Source: Bretschneidera sinensis (lineage: Eukaryota > Streptophyta > Magnoliopsida > Brassicales > Akaniaceae). From it: a stretch of DNA of 64,000 bases. The notes under the pieces were generated by a model. The model ran no database searches. It saw nothing but the letters and a program-made list of their open reading frames with translations, and was not told where the DNA came from. Made by a program: the position numbers and the translations under genes. The stretch spans positions 95,257,873 to 95,321,872 of the forward strand of contig CM043704.1 of the NCBI GenBank assembly GCA_023935145.1. The letters run 5' to 3'. Numbering within the stretch: position 1 is the stretch's first letter; every line of letters starts with the position of its first letter. Positions 48,801 to 62,389 of this stretch are shown here, one piece after another.

Positions 48801-50830
48801 TCTAGATGTGCGTGTATTAACGCTTAATTCTTATGGTTGAACAAAGAAATATATATTTCTTTATCTATAACACTCTTATCAGAAAAGTGAGAAAATAACA
48901 TTTAAAGATCGATGTTAAGCGTAACGACTTAACAAACAAACTATCATTTAAAAGAAAATAATAATAATAATGAAACAACACACTCGTGCACAATGAGTAT
49001 TGCACATCGAGCAAGTAAGGAGCGTCAAATGCTCACTTTTTTCTAGTCTTTTTTACGTTATTATTGAAACTCTTTGATGTTACTTAACTTTTAATTTTTC
49101 TCATGTTCGGTTATCGGAAAAAAAACTCAAGTCCATGATTAAATTATCTTTTCCTATTACTTGATTAAATTAATTTTAATACTCGGATTCAACTAATAAA
49201 ATCATCATTCTTCAAGTTTACATTGAAGTTTTGATTTTGTATTTTTCTGATAATTCCATTTCATATTTTCTCAGCAACCAAACAGGTAATTTCTCCACAA
49301 TCATCTATAATTTCATAAATAAATAATCCAATTTCCTATCACATTTAGATAGTAATCCCTACGATCTAAAATGGAGATTTTTTATTTATAAAAAAGTAAA
49401 AAGCTAAACGTCTAAGAGATAATCGAGTATGGCAAACAAATAAAAAAATTTCTCTTCACTTTCTAATGTTGCCAAACAGTAGTGTTCTGAAAATTTTCAC
49501 AAAAATCTTCATCTCTCTCCATCTTTTCTTCCCCTCTCAGATTCACTTTCTCTTCACTGCATTTTGAAGCCTTTTATCAAAACAATGTTGTGAGTTATCA
49601 CGAAATAGATAGGACCTCATCATCGCAGTTTTAAGATCCACTGTCATCAGATACGTGCAGTACCATCGCGAAACCGTTACCGTGTTGCTGTCTAGCAAAA
49701 AGAAATTACCAAAAAGCTTAAACATTTTAATTAGATCATAGATTCGGTAGACCACATTGCTCCTCCACCGATTTTGAGTTGATGGTTGTTTGTGGGGCTT
49801 TGAGTTTTCTTTGCTTGTGATGATTGGTAAAAATGCTTGCATGTGTTGGGTTGGAGCATGTTTGAATTTAAGGCATTGATGGAGTTTGATTCATGTATTA
49901 TCCGAGAAGTAATGGGGTTTTAGAAGTGCTTAGGGTTAAATTATTGGTGTGTGTTACTTGTATTAACAGATTTCCAATATACTTAGTTTTACTGTTAGGT
50001 GTGGTTGAAACAGAAACGATGACGAAGAAGAAAGAAAAAAAAAAGAAAAAAGAAAGACGAAATAAAAAAGAGTGCGCGAGTTAGTGGGTGAGAATACGAA
50101 AAAATAAATATTAAAAGTTATTTCTTAAACTGTAAAGTCTTTGGTGAATTTTAGAAAATTGATGATCTGTAAAAATAAAAATGATTGATGTCAATTTTTT
50201 TTTTTTTTATATTTTTAATGTAAAGATTCTCTCAAATTATGATGACATCATGGTGGAGATTAACTCGTAATTTTCGAAAATACAAGGATCAATCCATAAT
50301 TAGAAATAAATCTCAAGACAAAAACGTAATTTATCCCAGCATGTTTCCCTACCAGCGTTCAAAAGAAAATGCCCAACAAACTGAAATATTAGCCGGAAAA
50401 CCCCCCCGAAAAAATTCCCGAAAAGCGAGGTAAAAAGACTACAGGCATAGTCGCACAGACTAAGCTTTTCTTTTTCCTTTTTATTCCTTTAAACTTGCCG
50501 AATTTTCTTGGTCCCACCTACTTTCCAGTTGAACTTGTTTTCCTTTTCTAACACTTTTGTCATTTTTCGGTTCTGGTTCTGCGTCGGGGTTTTGCTACTT
50601 CTGTTTAAATATCCGAAGTGCTATATTTTTAGATCTTTTGCTTATAAGCCCCAATGACTTGAAGCTTTTTGTCAGGCTAAGAAAGTGAACCCAATTATTT
50701 CTACTCAGTTCTTTCTCTCATTTTTGGTTGTTGTTGTTGACTTTATATAACCTCAATTGCTAATTGGGTTGTTAGAATTGATGGGTTTTATTTGATATTA
50801 TCTTTTTTTCATTTTCCCTTCAATCATAGA
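45823..50830. other. long AT-rich intergenic region
   Basis: No gene is supported. Minor contents: a GC-rich patch at 46018-46072 (GGGCGCGTCC, AAGGCGGCATAAAAACGCC) resembling plant repeat ends; an open stretch at about 47041-47120 reading STGSLKYVLGGAFAVKFKNE then LGYW and a stop, preceded by a pyrimidine-rich TTTTAG, which could be a stray terminal exon of an unknown gene; a TAG trinucleotide repeat at 48287-48303. The region just before 50831 is expected to hold the LEW1 promoter and leader. Confidence 0.45.
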
Positions 50831-53800
50831 ATGATGGATTTCAAAGATGAAATGCAGAAGGTGTGCCGTTGGATTGCTCAAGTAAGTTAATTGCTTGTTT
50901 TAATACTAACATCATGTTTATTTTCAATTTGTATACGCTAACTGATTTTAGTATTTCACTGCTGTGAAGTTTCATCAATCTTTTCTCGTTTTAATATCTC
51001 GAGTAGATTCTAAGTATCATAATTAAGTTGCTGAAGCAAATTTAGAGACCGAAAAAGGCATATACCATTAAACTGTGCTGCATACGCATGCACTTTAGCA
51101 TTAGTCAAAGTTACCTATTTACTGTTTCCATCAAGCAGTTTTGTGAGTTGTTGTTGGAATATTAATACTGAAGAAATCTTTTGTTCCATAAGATATTTTG
51201 TGGAAGTGAAATATTATTGTTGATTGGGCAGTGCCATATATCATTAGAATAGAATCTTATGTAAATGGAGCCATTCCAACTTTTAAGTTGTTCATAACCG
51301 TGTTACCTTACTCTTTACTTTATCTTTCTGTAACCGTGTTGGACACCTACACTCCTAATAAAGTTATGACACTGGACACTCCAATTAAAGGATAAAGGAA
51401 AGGTATGACAATTTACAAAAAAAAATAAAAGAGTCTGACACTGGGACATATACTCGTGTCGTGACACCCATACCCGAGTCCATGTAAAAATTTGTTTTCA
51501 TCAGAGAGTACAAGCATTTGCTTTCAGGAAAGCCAAACAGTGGAAAGTTTTCATTTAAGCTTATTTTTTTATATTACTTGGAATGCCACTGGATCTTGAT
51601 TTGGTTAGTAAAGTTGGGCCTTTTGCACTTTTTATCTTGTTTTCGGGCTTAGTAGGTTATCCTAGCATTGAGCCATTCCTCAATAATATGACCTTGTTTG
51701 GGAGTTTCTTAAATGCAACTTAAATCACCAAAACTTAAGTTTTTAGATTTTTTGGCGATTTAAAGTTGCATTTAAGCATATGCCGAAACAACACCTTAGG
51801 AGTGGCTAGCTCAAGCCACCAATGTTTGTTGTTGAATGTGGCTACTCGGTATATATGATTTACGGGGTATGATTTTGTTGAATTTAAATTGGAGGCTCAT
51901 CTGGGTTGTAAGGTTTGTGCAGATTGGCAATCTTTGTCTTCGACTAATGTGGCATTTTCTGCACTTTATTGTGAGCTTATGGTACTTTGCATTGGGTATA
52001 GCAAAAGCGCTGGAAAGCTATCTCATCTCTAGTGGGCTACTGAAGAGATATAAAACCCTCAATATAGGCAAGCTCCGATACCTAGCCCTTGTTTTAGAAA
52101 GTGAAGAAGCTTACGAGACTTCAAAAGTGATTGAGCTTTTACAGTGGCTGGAAGCTATTGGTGTGAAAAATGTGTGCCTCTATGATGCGGAAGGTAACAA
52201 TGCCTTGGTTTAGTAATTGCAAACATTCTTCTTAGTATGGCCATATGATGGTGTGAGGATGTTTATGCATTTCTTGTTACAAATATAATATGTATCTTTG
52301 AACTTTTTGTATTTTAGGAGTAATTAAGAAATCAAAGGAATCCATCTTGAGAAAATTGAATGATGCAGCACCTTTTGAGGTACTATCTTCTGTTTGTGTA
52401 TCTATATATATGATAGAATGATTTTTTTCCTTTGATTCTTTTCTGCAGAATACAATTCTTTGTAGATTTGACTTTACTCACTTTCTGGGAGGCTGGCTGG
52501 GTGATATCTTCTAGGGCCTTATCTAACAATATAGCTCTATTTAAAACTCATGATTGTGTTATAGCAGCAGATTGATCTTTCTTTCTGCATGATGGTTTAC
52601 TTGGGGTGTAGTACATGAGAAACAAAAAAAAAGAAGTTTTTTCGATAAATAACAAAAAAAAGATTTTTTTTTTGATAAATAACAAAAAAAGAAGAATTTT
52701 TTCTATTAGTAAATTAGGATTGTGTTATAGTAGCAGATTGATCTTTCTTTCTGCAAGGTACTTTACTTGTATTAGTAGATTAGGATTTACTTTTTTTCGT
52801 TAATTATAACATCATCATAATCATCATCATTGTTCTTGTTATTAGATTACTAGAAAATAAACTTCTATAATTAGAATGAGCAGTGACACCAGAGCTCTCC
52901 CCCATCTATTTTTTTCCAGGAAGCTAATGAAAAGGATTCTCCGCTTGACCAAAAACATACTATAGAATTTGCTTCATTCTCTGATGGGAAGGAAGCTGTC
53001 GCCAAAGCAGCTAACTTACTTTTTCAGAAGTATTTGAAATTGGGTGATTCGGGCAGAAATCAGGAAGAGAAAACTTTTACAGAAGCGGACATGTCCGAGG
53101 CATTAAGAACTGTTGGTGTGTGTTACTTGTCAGATCTATTCAATACTTTATGGGGATGATTCCTTTTAAGTATATTAATATAATATTTTCAGTACTGATG
53201 TTCTTGTACTAGCAGGTTGCGAAAGTTCAGAGCCTGAGCTTTTATTAGTTTATGGGCCTGCAAGATGCCACCTAGGTTTCCCTGCATGGCGACTTCGATA
53301 CACTGAGATTGTGTGAGTGTTCTTTCCAATGGGTGATCAGTTTTCCCCAAGTATCTTCATTTATTTTGTATCCTTTTTTTTTTTTTTTTTTTTGCATTCG
53401 TTAACTATCATTGGAAGTAGAAAATCAGCAATCTTTTGAATTATGATACCCCTACTTCAGGCTGAAGTACATACTTCAGCATTAACATATTCGTCATAGA
53501 AAGTAACGATTTTTCTGTTACTATGGAAGTCATTCCAAATTAAATGAACATATACCCATCGAGAGACTAACTTGTTTGGACTGGTTGTCAAAACACTCTT
53601 TGAGTATCTCAATCTAGGCCTCGTGATCTTCAGTGAGTCATAGAGGGGCCTCACCCTTCATCTCTTTGACGATTGCATTTGGGTCTCTTGCCTTGCCTAT
53701 TCAGTGCTGACTTCTTGTTGTGCCTGTTTTTGCTTAGTGTGAAGAGTACAATACTAGCACATGCGTTGATGTGGCTGAATCTGATTGCGAGCAATATAGC

Positions 53801-55426
53801 TTTTATCTCCACTTAGTTAGGAAATGATTTTGACAGAACAAAAGATCCTTTGAGGAAATATATGTTTTATGTAATAAATTCGTTTGCTTCATGATTTCAG
53901 GATGCTTTTCACTCCAGATAGCCTGCTAATCAGAGGCAAAATGAGTTCTTTGCTTGCGATTTGAATGAACCATATGTCCCTTGTTCGGTCACTCTGGGGT
54001 TCCAAGGAGTGTAAACTGTAGGGAGCCCATTAGTATAATCACGTGACCGGAACTCTGTGCAGTAGAATTAAGATGCTTTATAAACATCACAATCACTGCC
54101 TTTTGATTGGTGGTTTAAATGGCTTGGGAATTCTTAGACTGTTCTTGTTAGGTTTATGCTCAAATTTGAAGATTGGAGAACTATAGTTATATTTTGTCTC
54201 TGTTAAACTCTCTCTCTCTCTTTCTCTCCCTTCACGCCTTCTCACTCCTCTCACTGTGTGTGTGCTTGTGTACGAATGTGGGTAGAGATGTGCACTGTAT
54301 ATGAAATTTAAAACAGAAAGTTGGATTGGCTGATATGCAAGACTGAGAAGGATTGTAGCAGCTGACCTTCATTTTTTGAAGGGTCCATTGTTTTTTCCCC
54401 AATCCTTTCTTTTTTAAAATTTTTGCTTGAATGGTTGATAAATAATTCCGACAATTTTGACTTGGACGACTTCTGTTCTTCATTTTTTAGCATGGAATTT
54501 ACTGTTGGAACTTCCCCTTTGTTGTTTCTTCTTCAATTTGAGAGCAGGGGATTGTTGTGATTGCAAAGCCTTGCTCCTGTATTTTGCACAAATTTGCTTC
54601 CTTGGCTAAATTTGGCATTTTTTCTGTTGCAGACATATGGGACCCTTGAAGTCCATGAGATATGGTTCCCTAGTAAAGGCCATTTACAAGTTCACAAGGG
54701 TGCGCCAAAACTATGGTAGGTGGTGTTCCCTTTCAATTTATATGGTCATTTCTTCGAACAATATGAAAGTGAACTAGTGATAACAAAAATATGCTTGCAA
54801 ATTCGCGTTGGTGTGCTTAAACTGAAACCTTGACAACTGTTATGAGCGTTAATTTTCACTTTATACGCAAAATCCCTACATTTGTGGGATTATTCCTTAA
54901 ATGTTTATACTTACGGTTTTATTTGAGATTTAAATTGAAGAAATAGTCTTAAGCTATGGTTGGTAGAGACGAAAAGTGGAAGGAAGGAAGAGGGAGAGGA
55001 CAAAAAAGGAAGAGGAAAGTATTTTTCTTGTGATTGGTAAGAGAGAAAAGGGGGAGCAAAGAAAATGGGAGGATCCACATTTTCTTCCAGCTTTTCCTCT
55101 CCATCCAAGTTATGATTCTGAATCCTCCCAATCCAAGATTGGAGAGTAAAGAGTAAAATGAACTTAATTTTTTTTTTCTTTTTCTTCTTTTAACTTTTCT
55201 ACCCTCTCTACCAAACACAGAGGAGAGATCAATCTTACCGGTTCGATTTTCATCTGTAACACTGAAATGATTTTGTTTCCATAAGCCTATTGGGAGGCTG
55301 TTCTAGCATTTTTAGTATTGTTTCCTGCTAATGTTTTTGGTAACTGAAGATGAATGGTAAATTGGAAATTATGGTTGAATGTCAAAAAATGTCTCTGAAT
55401 TCTCTTCATGTTCAACAGGTTCATGA
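50831..55426 (+). CDS. LEW1: LEW1/NUS1-type cis-prenyltransferase subunit, 7 exons
   Basis: The product is the non-catalytic partner of the dehydrodolichyl diphosphate synthase complex, which makes dolichol precursors at the ER for protein glycosylation (family knowledge). Exons: 50831-50881, 51923-52193, 52318-52379, 52920-53115, 53216-53312, 54633-54715, 55419-55426. All introns are GT-AG with consistent phase; 768 nt give 255 residues, close to Arabidopsis LEW1. The start MMDFKDEMQKVCRWIAQ joins a hydrophobic segment (LMWHFLHFIVSLWYFAL, about residues 23-39) that would anchor it in the membrane. Then come KLRYLALVLESEEAYETSKV, IGVKNVCLYDAEG, ELLLVYGPARCHLGFPAWR, and the C-terminal end VRQNYGS. 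The last exon supplies only three codons' worth of sequence including the stop. Introns 1 and 6 carry MITEs. It is convergent with CLPP6, 679 nt away. Confidence 0.94.
51690..51795. mobile_element. short MITE, LEW1 intron 1
   Basis: The ends GACCTTGTTTGGGAGTTTCTTAAATGCAAC and, reversed, GGTGTTGTTTCGGCATATGCTTAAATGCAAC pair. The interior AACTTAAATCACCAAAACTTAA matches the MITE at 26284, so they are one family; this copy lacks that copy's central palindrome. Confidence 0.8.
54955..55219. mobile_element. MITE candidate, LEW1 intron 6
   Basis: The ends TATGGTTGGTAGAGACGAAAAG and, reversed, TGTGTTTGGTAGAGAGGG...AAAAG are inverted repeats around a 220-bp interior rich in AGGAAG and CTTCC tracts. 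No target duplication could be fixed. Confidence 0.65.
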
Positions 55427-56105
55427 GACACTGCGTTGAGAGATCATATTGGATTACTGGTGCAAAGAGCTATAAGCTATGCTAATATCATCATTTCAGA
55501 GTTTGCCAATGAAGTTAAAAGTTGCTTATGTACTTCCATTTGGTTGATTATTAACTAATCTAAAGTTCTTTCCTCCTCTTTGGAATGTATATAGCTATTG
55601 TTGTCGATAAAATCATGAACTAGCAGATATTATTAGTGTAATATGCCATACTGCTAGTTATTTGGTTTCAGTTCATCTGAAATGTTAAAATTGCTTTACT
55701 TTTCATCGACCTTATGGATTTGTGCCTTCACCTCTTGGATCTTCGATCTTAGACATGTTTGTCATTTAAATTTGGTACCTTGTACTTTGAATGGTCACCA
55801 AAAAAAATAATAATTCCAAAATCATGATTAATATGCACTGCATGGACAAGCAACCCTCGCCAGTATGATCAACTTGATTGTTCTGTAAAAGGATAACACT
55901 TGATACTCTTCTCATATAACCTAAAAAACGTATATTTGTGAGATCAAAACTTAAAATAATTAGTGTCGAAATCTATAGAAACCCCCCTAAAATATTGATT
56001 ACATTTGACAATCATCATGGAAGCAAACTCTAGAATTACAGTTTGGCAACAACTTGCTGTATAATGTGCCAAAAAGCATTGAATATGGCATAGACAATCT
56101 TGAAT

Positions 56106-59100
56106 TCAGTATTCTGTTTCCAGGACACCATCGATCAGCCCAAATTCCATAGCCTACAACAAAAAGGATGCATCAGAATTAGTAATCGCAAGAGGAATTT
56201 TTTTTTATTGTTAAAACTGTACACGTGCCTCGAACCCCTGTTCGCTAATGTAAGTGTCCTTACTAATACTTCAAAGCGGGCAGGACAATCACAAGAGGAA
56301 TTGAATATATGTATTTGGATGTGAACTAGTTATGGGGCAAGTTGGGACCTAAGGATTCAGAGCGGCAAAGGAAATTCTTTCATAGATGTAAACTTAAGAG
56401 ATTTGAAACGTTTTGCAGGCTGCACGCTTATCATGAAGTTCTTCAAAGCAATCTAATTCTAGCGTTCAATTTTGATTGCCTTGTCAGATTCTAGAATGCA
56501 GATAACTCAAGAAAAGGGAAGCCACAGGATTAGTGGGACGGTAATTCTAGTTCAGTTTCTTACCCCTCTCCATTTAATTGAACAAAGTGGTGGAGAAAGA
56601 AGGGGGTTTGAGGCCGTGATGGATGACGAGGATGTTTCTTGCAAGCATTGATGTTTAAGTACCAGTACCTCATTATTTCAGGAAATATAGGAGTAGCAGC
56701 ATTACCTCAGAAACAGATAAGAAACGATCCCTCTCAGTGTACTGTTGCACTTTCTCTAATGGCTGGCCAGTAAAAGCTGCATACATTTTGTCAATTTTCT
56801 GCACCAAATTACCAGGGGTAAATTAGAGGCGTAATGTTGAAAACATGCATCCACTTGGAGGCCTTTGAATAAGCAAAGCACCAGCAAGGGCTAGAGAGAA
56901 TAAAATTTAGTAAGCAGAAAACCAAAAGAATCTATGGACGGTTTATTGTTCAGTCTGTTCTATAGGTGGTTAGCTAACAATGAATATACATTTTGTAAAT
57001 GATGAATTACTCCATCTTCATTTTGAAATTCTTTTTTTTTGGTTGGTAGGCAGACATACCAACCAATAAAGCCTTCAGTCTGTGCCAAAGAAAGATGATT
57101 TGAACAATCAAGCCAATCAAACCAATGAATGTCTAAACCTACAGTTTCAGTTACCCAAGGAGCCCTATAGTTCTCAAAGCTAAAAATTTGTGTTTTTGAG
57201 TTTGCACTGTGCCCCAGAAAAAGTAGCAATAATACAAAGCATGATTCACATTTGATTTCAGCTAGAAAATAAGTCGATTTAGCTGCATTGCAACTGTCCA
57301 GAGATCATTCAAAGCATGTAAAAGCGTGGGAAGAGAGACTAACATGGCGAGACTGAACTGCTTCATTCACTTGGCGCCTCACATCCTCCACGTGACCCTA
57401 CAACAGATAGTTTACAATCAAATCTATGGTTTTCAACCAACCAGTTGAATGCAAATGTGGTATGATGTGACCAGTCATATACATTCTGGAGAGTGGAGAG
57501 AATTTTGAATTCTGAAGTCAGGATGGAAAGAATCTCTTGTTAGAGAATGTGGCAAAGAAATGAAACATAACAGCAGACAATAAGAAATGTGCATTGTAGA
57601 AGATATTTTCTTATGCCTTTTTAACTTTCATAAGTAATATTTTCTTAAGCCTTAACAGGGATGTCTAAGAAAACAAGAAACGATAAATCAGCTCAATCTA
57701 TTCATAGGAAATACAGTTCAATAGCATACAATAAACAGTCAATTAGAGCAGAGTGCCACCAACATCATAACACTTTTTATGTCCAAGGCATTTTGTACTC
57801 TTCTAAGGAAGGTCAAAAGTCCAGTGGCATTTTCAGAGCATGAGAAAATGTGCATGCTAGCCCATGCATGATTTCGAGTAAATTAGAATATGTGAGGATG
57901 TGTCACCTTTTCAGTAAGAATACAACTTAGTATGATGCATGCGCGTCCAAGCTGCGCACATGCGTTTGTGTGGGAGAGCACATGCAAGCATATACATGTG
58001 AATAAACTACTATCTTGGAGAGAATTAAACCTTCTAGGGTGGGGCAATAAAACATACTGTAGTACTATTTGTGGGCATGTCAATAAACTGCATCGTGCAG
58101 TGATGCAGAGACTTTTAGGTAGCACTAGAATACAACTTAGTACTTTGATGTGTATTTGTAGTTTCTATGCCAACTTATGGACAGATTAAACAGTAACATA
58201 TATTGTAGACAGGGCATCCAATTGGTAGCTACACCTCACCTCTAAAGAGAAGATCTTAAGTTTGAACCCCCTTATGGCCTTACCCCCATTGCGTCGCAAT
58301 TAATCAGAAATAGTAACATATATCTTTATTTAAACATAAAATCCTAACTTTTCTGTTTGTACATAAGATTACACCCATATAGATCTTTTAAAAGCTCTCC
58401 ACTAGAAACATCTATACTGCCTAGTTGGAAAAATTAAACATTATTAACTTATTAGGAAAAAAACAAGACTAGAGTCATAATGTTACTTGATTCTTATTCA
58501 TTCTAAACTATTTCCCTAAACTAAAAATCAAAAGAGTATTTATATACTACTGCTCAATTAAACCACATAAGTGTAATTAGGCTTAGCTTGTTGACCTTAA
58601 ATACAAAAGAAGGAAAAGAGAGAAAGGATGGTTCAAGATAAAAATTTAAAGGTTTGCCCCATGACAACATGCTGATTGAAAGATTCACATGACTTTCTCT
58701 GGGGCTTGTTCATTGTGATTTCCACTTTTCTCAGGCAACTATAGTAAGAGATATAGAAGGCTGGTTCATATTTGCTAATCCTCACATAGGCATTATTCTT
58801 CTATAAAATGCACTGAACTAACCAATAAATCAACTCATACCCCACATCCACTTTGTGGTTGATGTATCATAATTCGTGCATTTGGCATTGCATATCGCAT
58901 TCCCTTCTCTCCACCAGCGAGAAGAAGTGCTCCTTGACTTGCAGCTACTCCAAAACAGACTGTGCCAACCTTAGGCTTTATCTGAGATCAGAACAAGTCA
59001 TCAATAGCTAGCCACAAATAACAATGAAAGGAAATGAAAAACAAAAAATGCAACTACATTCGAAAGATTCCAAGAGTCCAAGAGTAATGCATACAACTGA

Positions 59101-61734
59101 AATATGCAATTCCATGCTTCCATTAAATTGCACTATGTTCATTCAGAGCTAATGCTTTACCTGAGACCATGATGTCATTAAGGGAGTGCAAAGTTAGTTA
59201 TGCTATTGTTTGGTGTGCCATGTGGTCTCTAATACAATAAAAAAGAACAATATGAAATCCTATGAGTATTGACAATGAACTGAGCATAAAAACATTATAA
59301 GCCCAAGAAGGATAACCCCAAAATTATTATAAATGTCTTCATCCTCAGAATCACTTCCTTAAAAGAGAAAAACAGACTCAACCGAATACATCTCATCCCT
59401 CTAGTTGTCGTTCTTCAAGTTTACCATTTTCTTCATTTCATCTAATTTGGACCACACAATGGTCCAGCATCTCTTTGAAATAAACAAGCGCAATGTTCAT
59501 ATCTCCTTGATATCTTATTTATTTTGTCTCCTCATATTTATATCTCTTTAACATCATTCTCTCCTTGATATTTATTCACTTTAGATTTCCCTGGAAAGTG
59601 ATGGCATCATATTAAATCTATTTTACATCTTAGCTATGAAGAAATAGATCCAGCCAGTAACAGTTATCTAGGATCATCGCTCAAATAATTTTCATTTATC
59701 AGAGAGAAGCTAATGGTAGGTGTTATGATTGTTCATAGCAATCTGACTTGAAGCATCAAGGAAATATCATATGATGAAGCAGCAATGAACCCTGAGGGAT
59801 GCTAAAAGATGTAACATTTAAAATCAACTAAAGGTTGTTCTTATATCTTGGAAAGTACTATTGACAACATTGTATCATGAAAGTGGTACTAATTTGCTAA
59901 AATAAGGAAAGAACTAATGTGCTGAAATGTGCAAAAGTAAAATAAGGAAAGAGATCAAACAAATGCACTTAAAATTATGTTAAAACCTTACCCACGACAT
60001 ACAATCATAAATTGCCAACACCGAGTATGTGCTTCCACCTGGGCAGTTTAAGTACACCTGAAAAGATCCAGGATATAATCATAAATTTTCAAGGACATGG
60101 CTTTTAATTTTTTGGTTTACAGTCATCATATACTGGTCAATGATTTTTTTTTTAAATGATGAGGTAGAAATATAGCCACACCAGAATATCTGCATCCTCA
60201 TCAATAGTTGCCAGAGTTACAAGCTGTGATATGACTCGCTGAGCAACCTGAGAGTTGATTGGCTGCCCAATGAAGATTATCCGGTTCCTAAATAGCACAG
60301 ATGAAAGATCCAAAGGTCCTCCAGGAGTCAGTACAGCTGGCATCATGGGTGGATTCCCCTTTCTGGCCTCTATTGCTCCATAACTGTAAATAAAGCGGAA
60401 GGGCATTAACTTATACATCCACAAATGAGATAAATACAAAATTTTAGAAAGAAACTTTGGAATAAATTACAAAACCATAATATGAGGACCATTGATAAGT
60501 CAAATGATCAAGAGAAGATAGCTATATGCAATATGTTTGATAAGTCCGTATGATTAAAATAACATAGTAACATGCAATATCAATGGGATGACACCCCCTT
60601 GGTGCCTTTCAACGCAAAATTTTCTTTTATAGATATAAAAGAGTAGTTTTCTTATAATTATGTAACTGATGAAAGCAATCAAAGCATAACTGCTGTGGTT
60701 CACCACGATCTGAATCCCAATCTAAGTCAAAACATACATCCTCCAAGTGAACCTACCACTAGAAAATCAGTATATACTCACTGTAGAACAAAAGGAGTAA
60801 CTAGCAACATCAATACTACCAGTTAAATTAATGAAAGAAGTAACCAAAGAGTACAGGGAACACTTCTGGAGAAAAAGGTGAAACCAATAAACCTTTGATC
60901 ATTACTACTGAAATCCTTCTCATCAAACCTTAGAGGTAACCCACAAGTCTTGCTGGATAATCCTGGAGAACAAAAACATTTATTAAAATTAAACTCTTCA
61001 TATAATGCAGAAAAAAGGCACACACGTGTCATTACATACATCATTATATGCACATATGTATCCAAAAAATAATTGGTTATAACCCACCTGCATAATTGTG
61101 CAACACAATCATTGTTAAGCACCAGCTAAAGGAAACATACTAACAGTATCAAAATAATTGGCATAAGTGAAATATCTGAACTGGGTGAGTGAGTCAACCC
61201 GGCCTAAGACAATACTCGATTCAAATTTACAAAAATTGAACTGAAATGAACAATACTTGTAACAAACTAAGACAAGATTCAATTCAAATTTTACAAAAAT
61301 TGAACTCAAATTAACCACACTTGTAACAAATTAAGCTTTAAATATGAGCTGGGTCAAGCCCCAAATAAGCAGTAATGTAATATTTTATTTATTAGAGTTT
61401 AAATCAGTCTAAACATATTACACTAACAGTAACTCAAAATTCATAAAATTCCAATAATTGGGCAACTTACCAGTTGTTGAAAAATCACCATAGCGACCAG
61501 GCAATGCAGACACTATCGATCTCGTTGAGTTTCTATGCAAAAGCAAAGTAACTCGAGAGCTTAATAGCAGCAAATAAAAGTAAAATTTCAAGTTATCGAG
61601 CTAATCATACAACCAATACCTATACATAGATGTGTATATGTGTAATACCTGTGAGAGAGTGATGAAACGGATGGGGTTCTGTTGCAAGAAGAGAGAGAGA
61701 AGCTAAAAGGAGCTGAGATTGCTGATGCTACCAT
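56106..61734 (-). CDS. CLPP6: chloroplast Clp protease proteolytic subunit 6, 9 exons
   Basis: A serine peptidase subunit of the plastid ClpPR core that degrades stromal proteins with Clp ATPases (family knowledge). Exons, coding order: 61734-61649, 61532-61471, 60962-60893, 60383-60182, 60057-59992, 58981-58841, 57397-57344, 56798-56706, 56153-56106. All introns are GT-AG with consistent phase; 822 nt give 273 residues, against about 271 in Arabidopsis. The N-terminus ([20 protein letters not shown]) is Ser-rich and lacks acids, as in chloroplast transit peptides. The mature part begins near [20 protein letters not shown]. The catalytic triad is complete: Ser in GVAASQGA, His in [11 protein letters not shown], Asp in TERDRFLS. 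So this is a ClpP, not an inactive ClpR. Intron 6 (57398-58840) carries a SINE, and intron 3 a LINE-like tail near 60590-60635. Confidence 0.96.
58204..58311 (+). mobile_element. tRNA-derived SINE with 12-bp target duplication
   Basis: A 108-bp insert in CLPP6 intron 6 is flanked by exact direct repeats AGTAACATATAT (58192-58203 and 58312-58323). Inside are an A-box-like TGGTAGCTACA (58223-58233) and a B-box-like AAGTTTGAACC (58258-58268), 25 nt apart, as in RNA polymerase III promoters of plant SINEs. Its orientation is antisense to CLPP6. Confidence 0.8.
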
Positions 61735-62129
61735 TTCTTTGCAATACACTTGAGTTTTACACAGAGGGGGCAGGGGGGGTTGAGGGAGGGGATAGAAGAC
61801 GCTAACGCTGCGTTTCGCGATCTTCAAAGTTAGGAACCAGAAACGGTTTAGAACTTAAAATTAATCTATAGGTTTTATTTATTTATTTGTTCTTTTGTTT
61901 TCTTTTTGATACCACAGTGGAGAAGAGGTTAATTTAATTAGATTAAGATAGGATGATTATGGAATTACATTTAGGTTTTGGGCCTATTTGGTCAAGACTC
62001 AAGAACTTGAAGGATTTTTCGGCTTATCATTCTTTTTGTTGTGTTTTAAGTTACGGCCCAGCTCAACCCAATTAAAGAAAAGGGCTCCGTTTAAGCCCAT
62101 TGTGGACCTGTAGGTGCTATACTTCCTTG
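61735..62129. other. CLPP6 5' flank
   Basis: The leader and promoter are expected here. I see a G-rich block (GGGGGCAGGGGGGGTTGAGGGAGGGG, about 61766-61791) close to the start codon, and AT-rich sequence beyond it. No gene. Confidence 0.5.
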
Positions 62130-62389
62130 TAGGGGTGGCAATGGGGCCCGAAACAAATGAGGTATGGCAAGGCACGACCCACACTTCTACAGGCCATGCC
62201 ATGCTTGGCACGGTCCTATTGGGTGGGTCATGTTGGGCCCAACTTTTAAAGCTCACGACACGGTACAATAAAAAAACATGGCACAATCTGACATGACACG
62301 ACACGAGGCACGACCGTAACATTTAATAAAATTCAAAATTATACATACTAATATTACTAGAATGATGAGTCAAAAAGAATTATACAGTG

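Noticed and set aside
56213..56290. GGGGTTCGAGGCACG on the minus strand, resembling a tRNA B box
   Set aside because: No matching A box at the right spacing and no flanking target duplication, so not called as a SINE.
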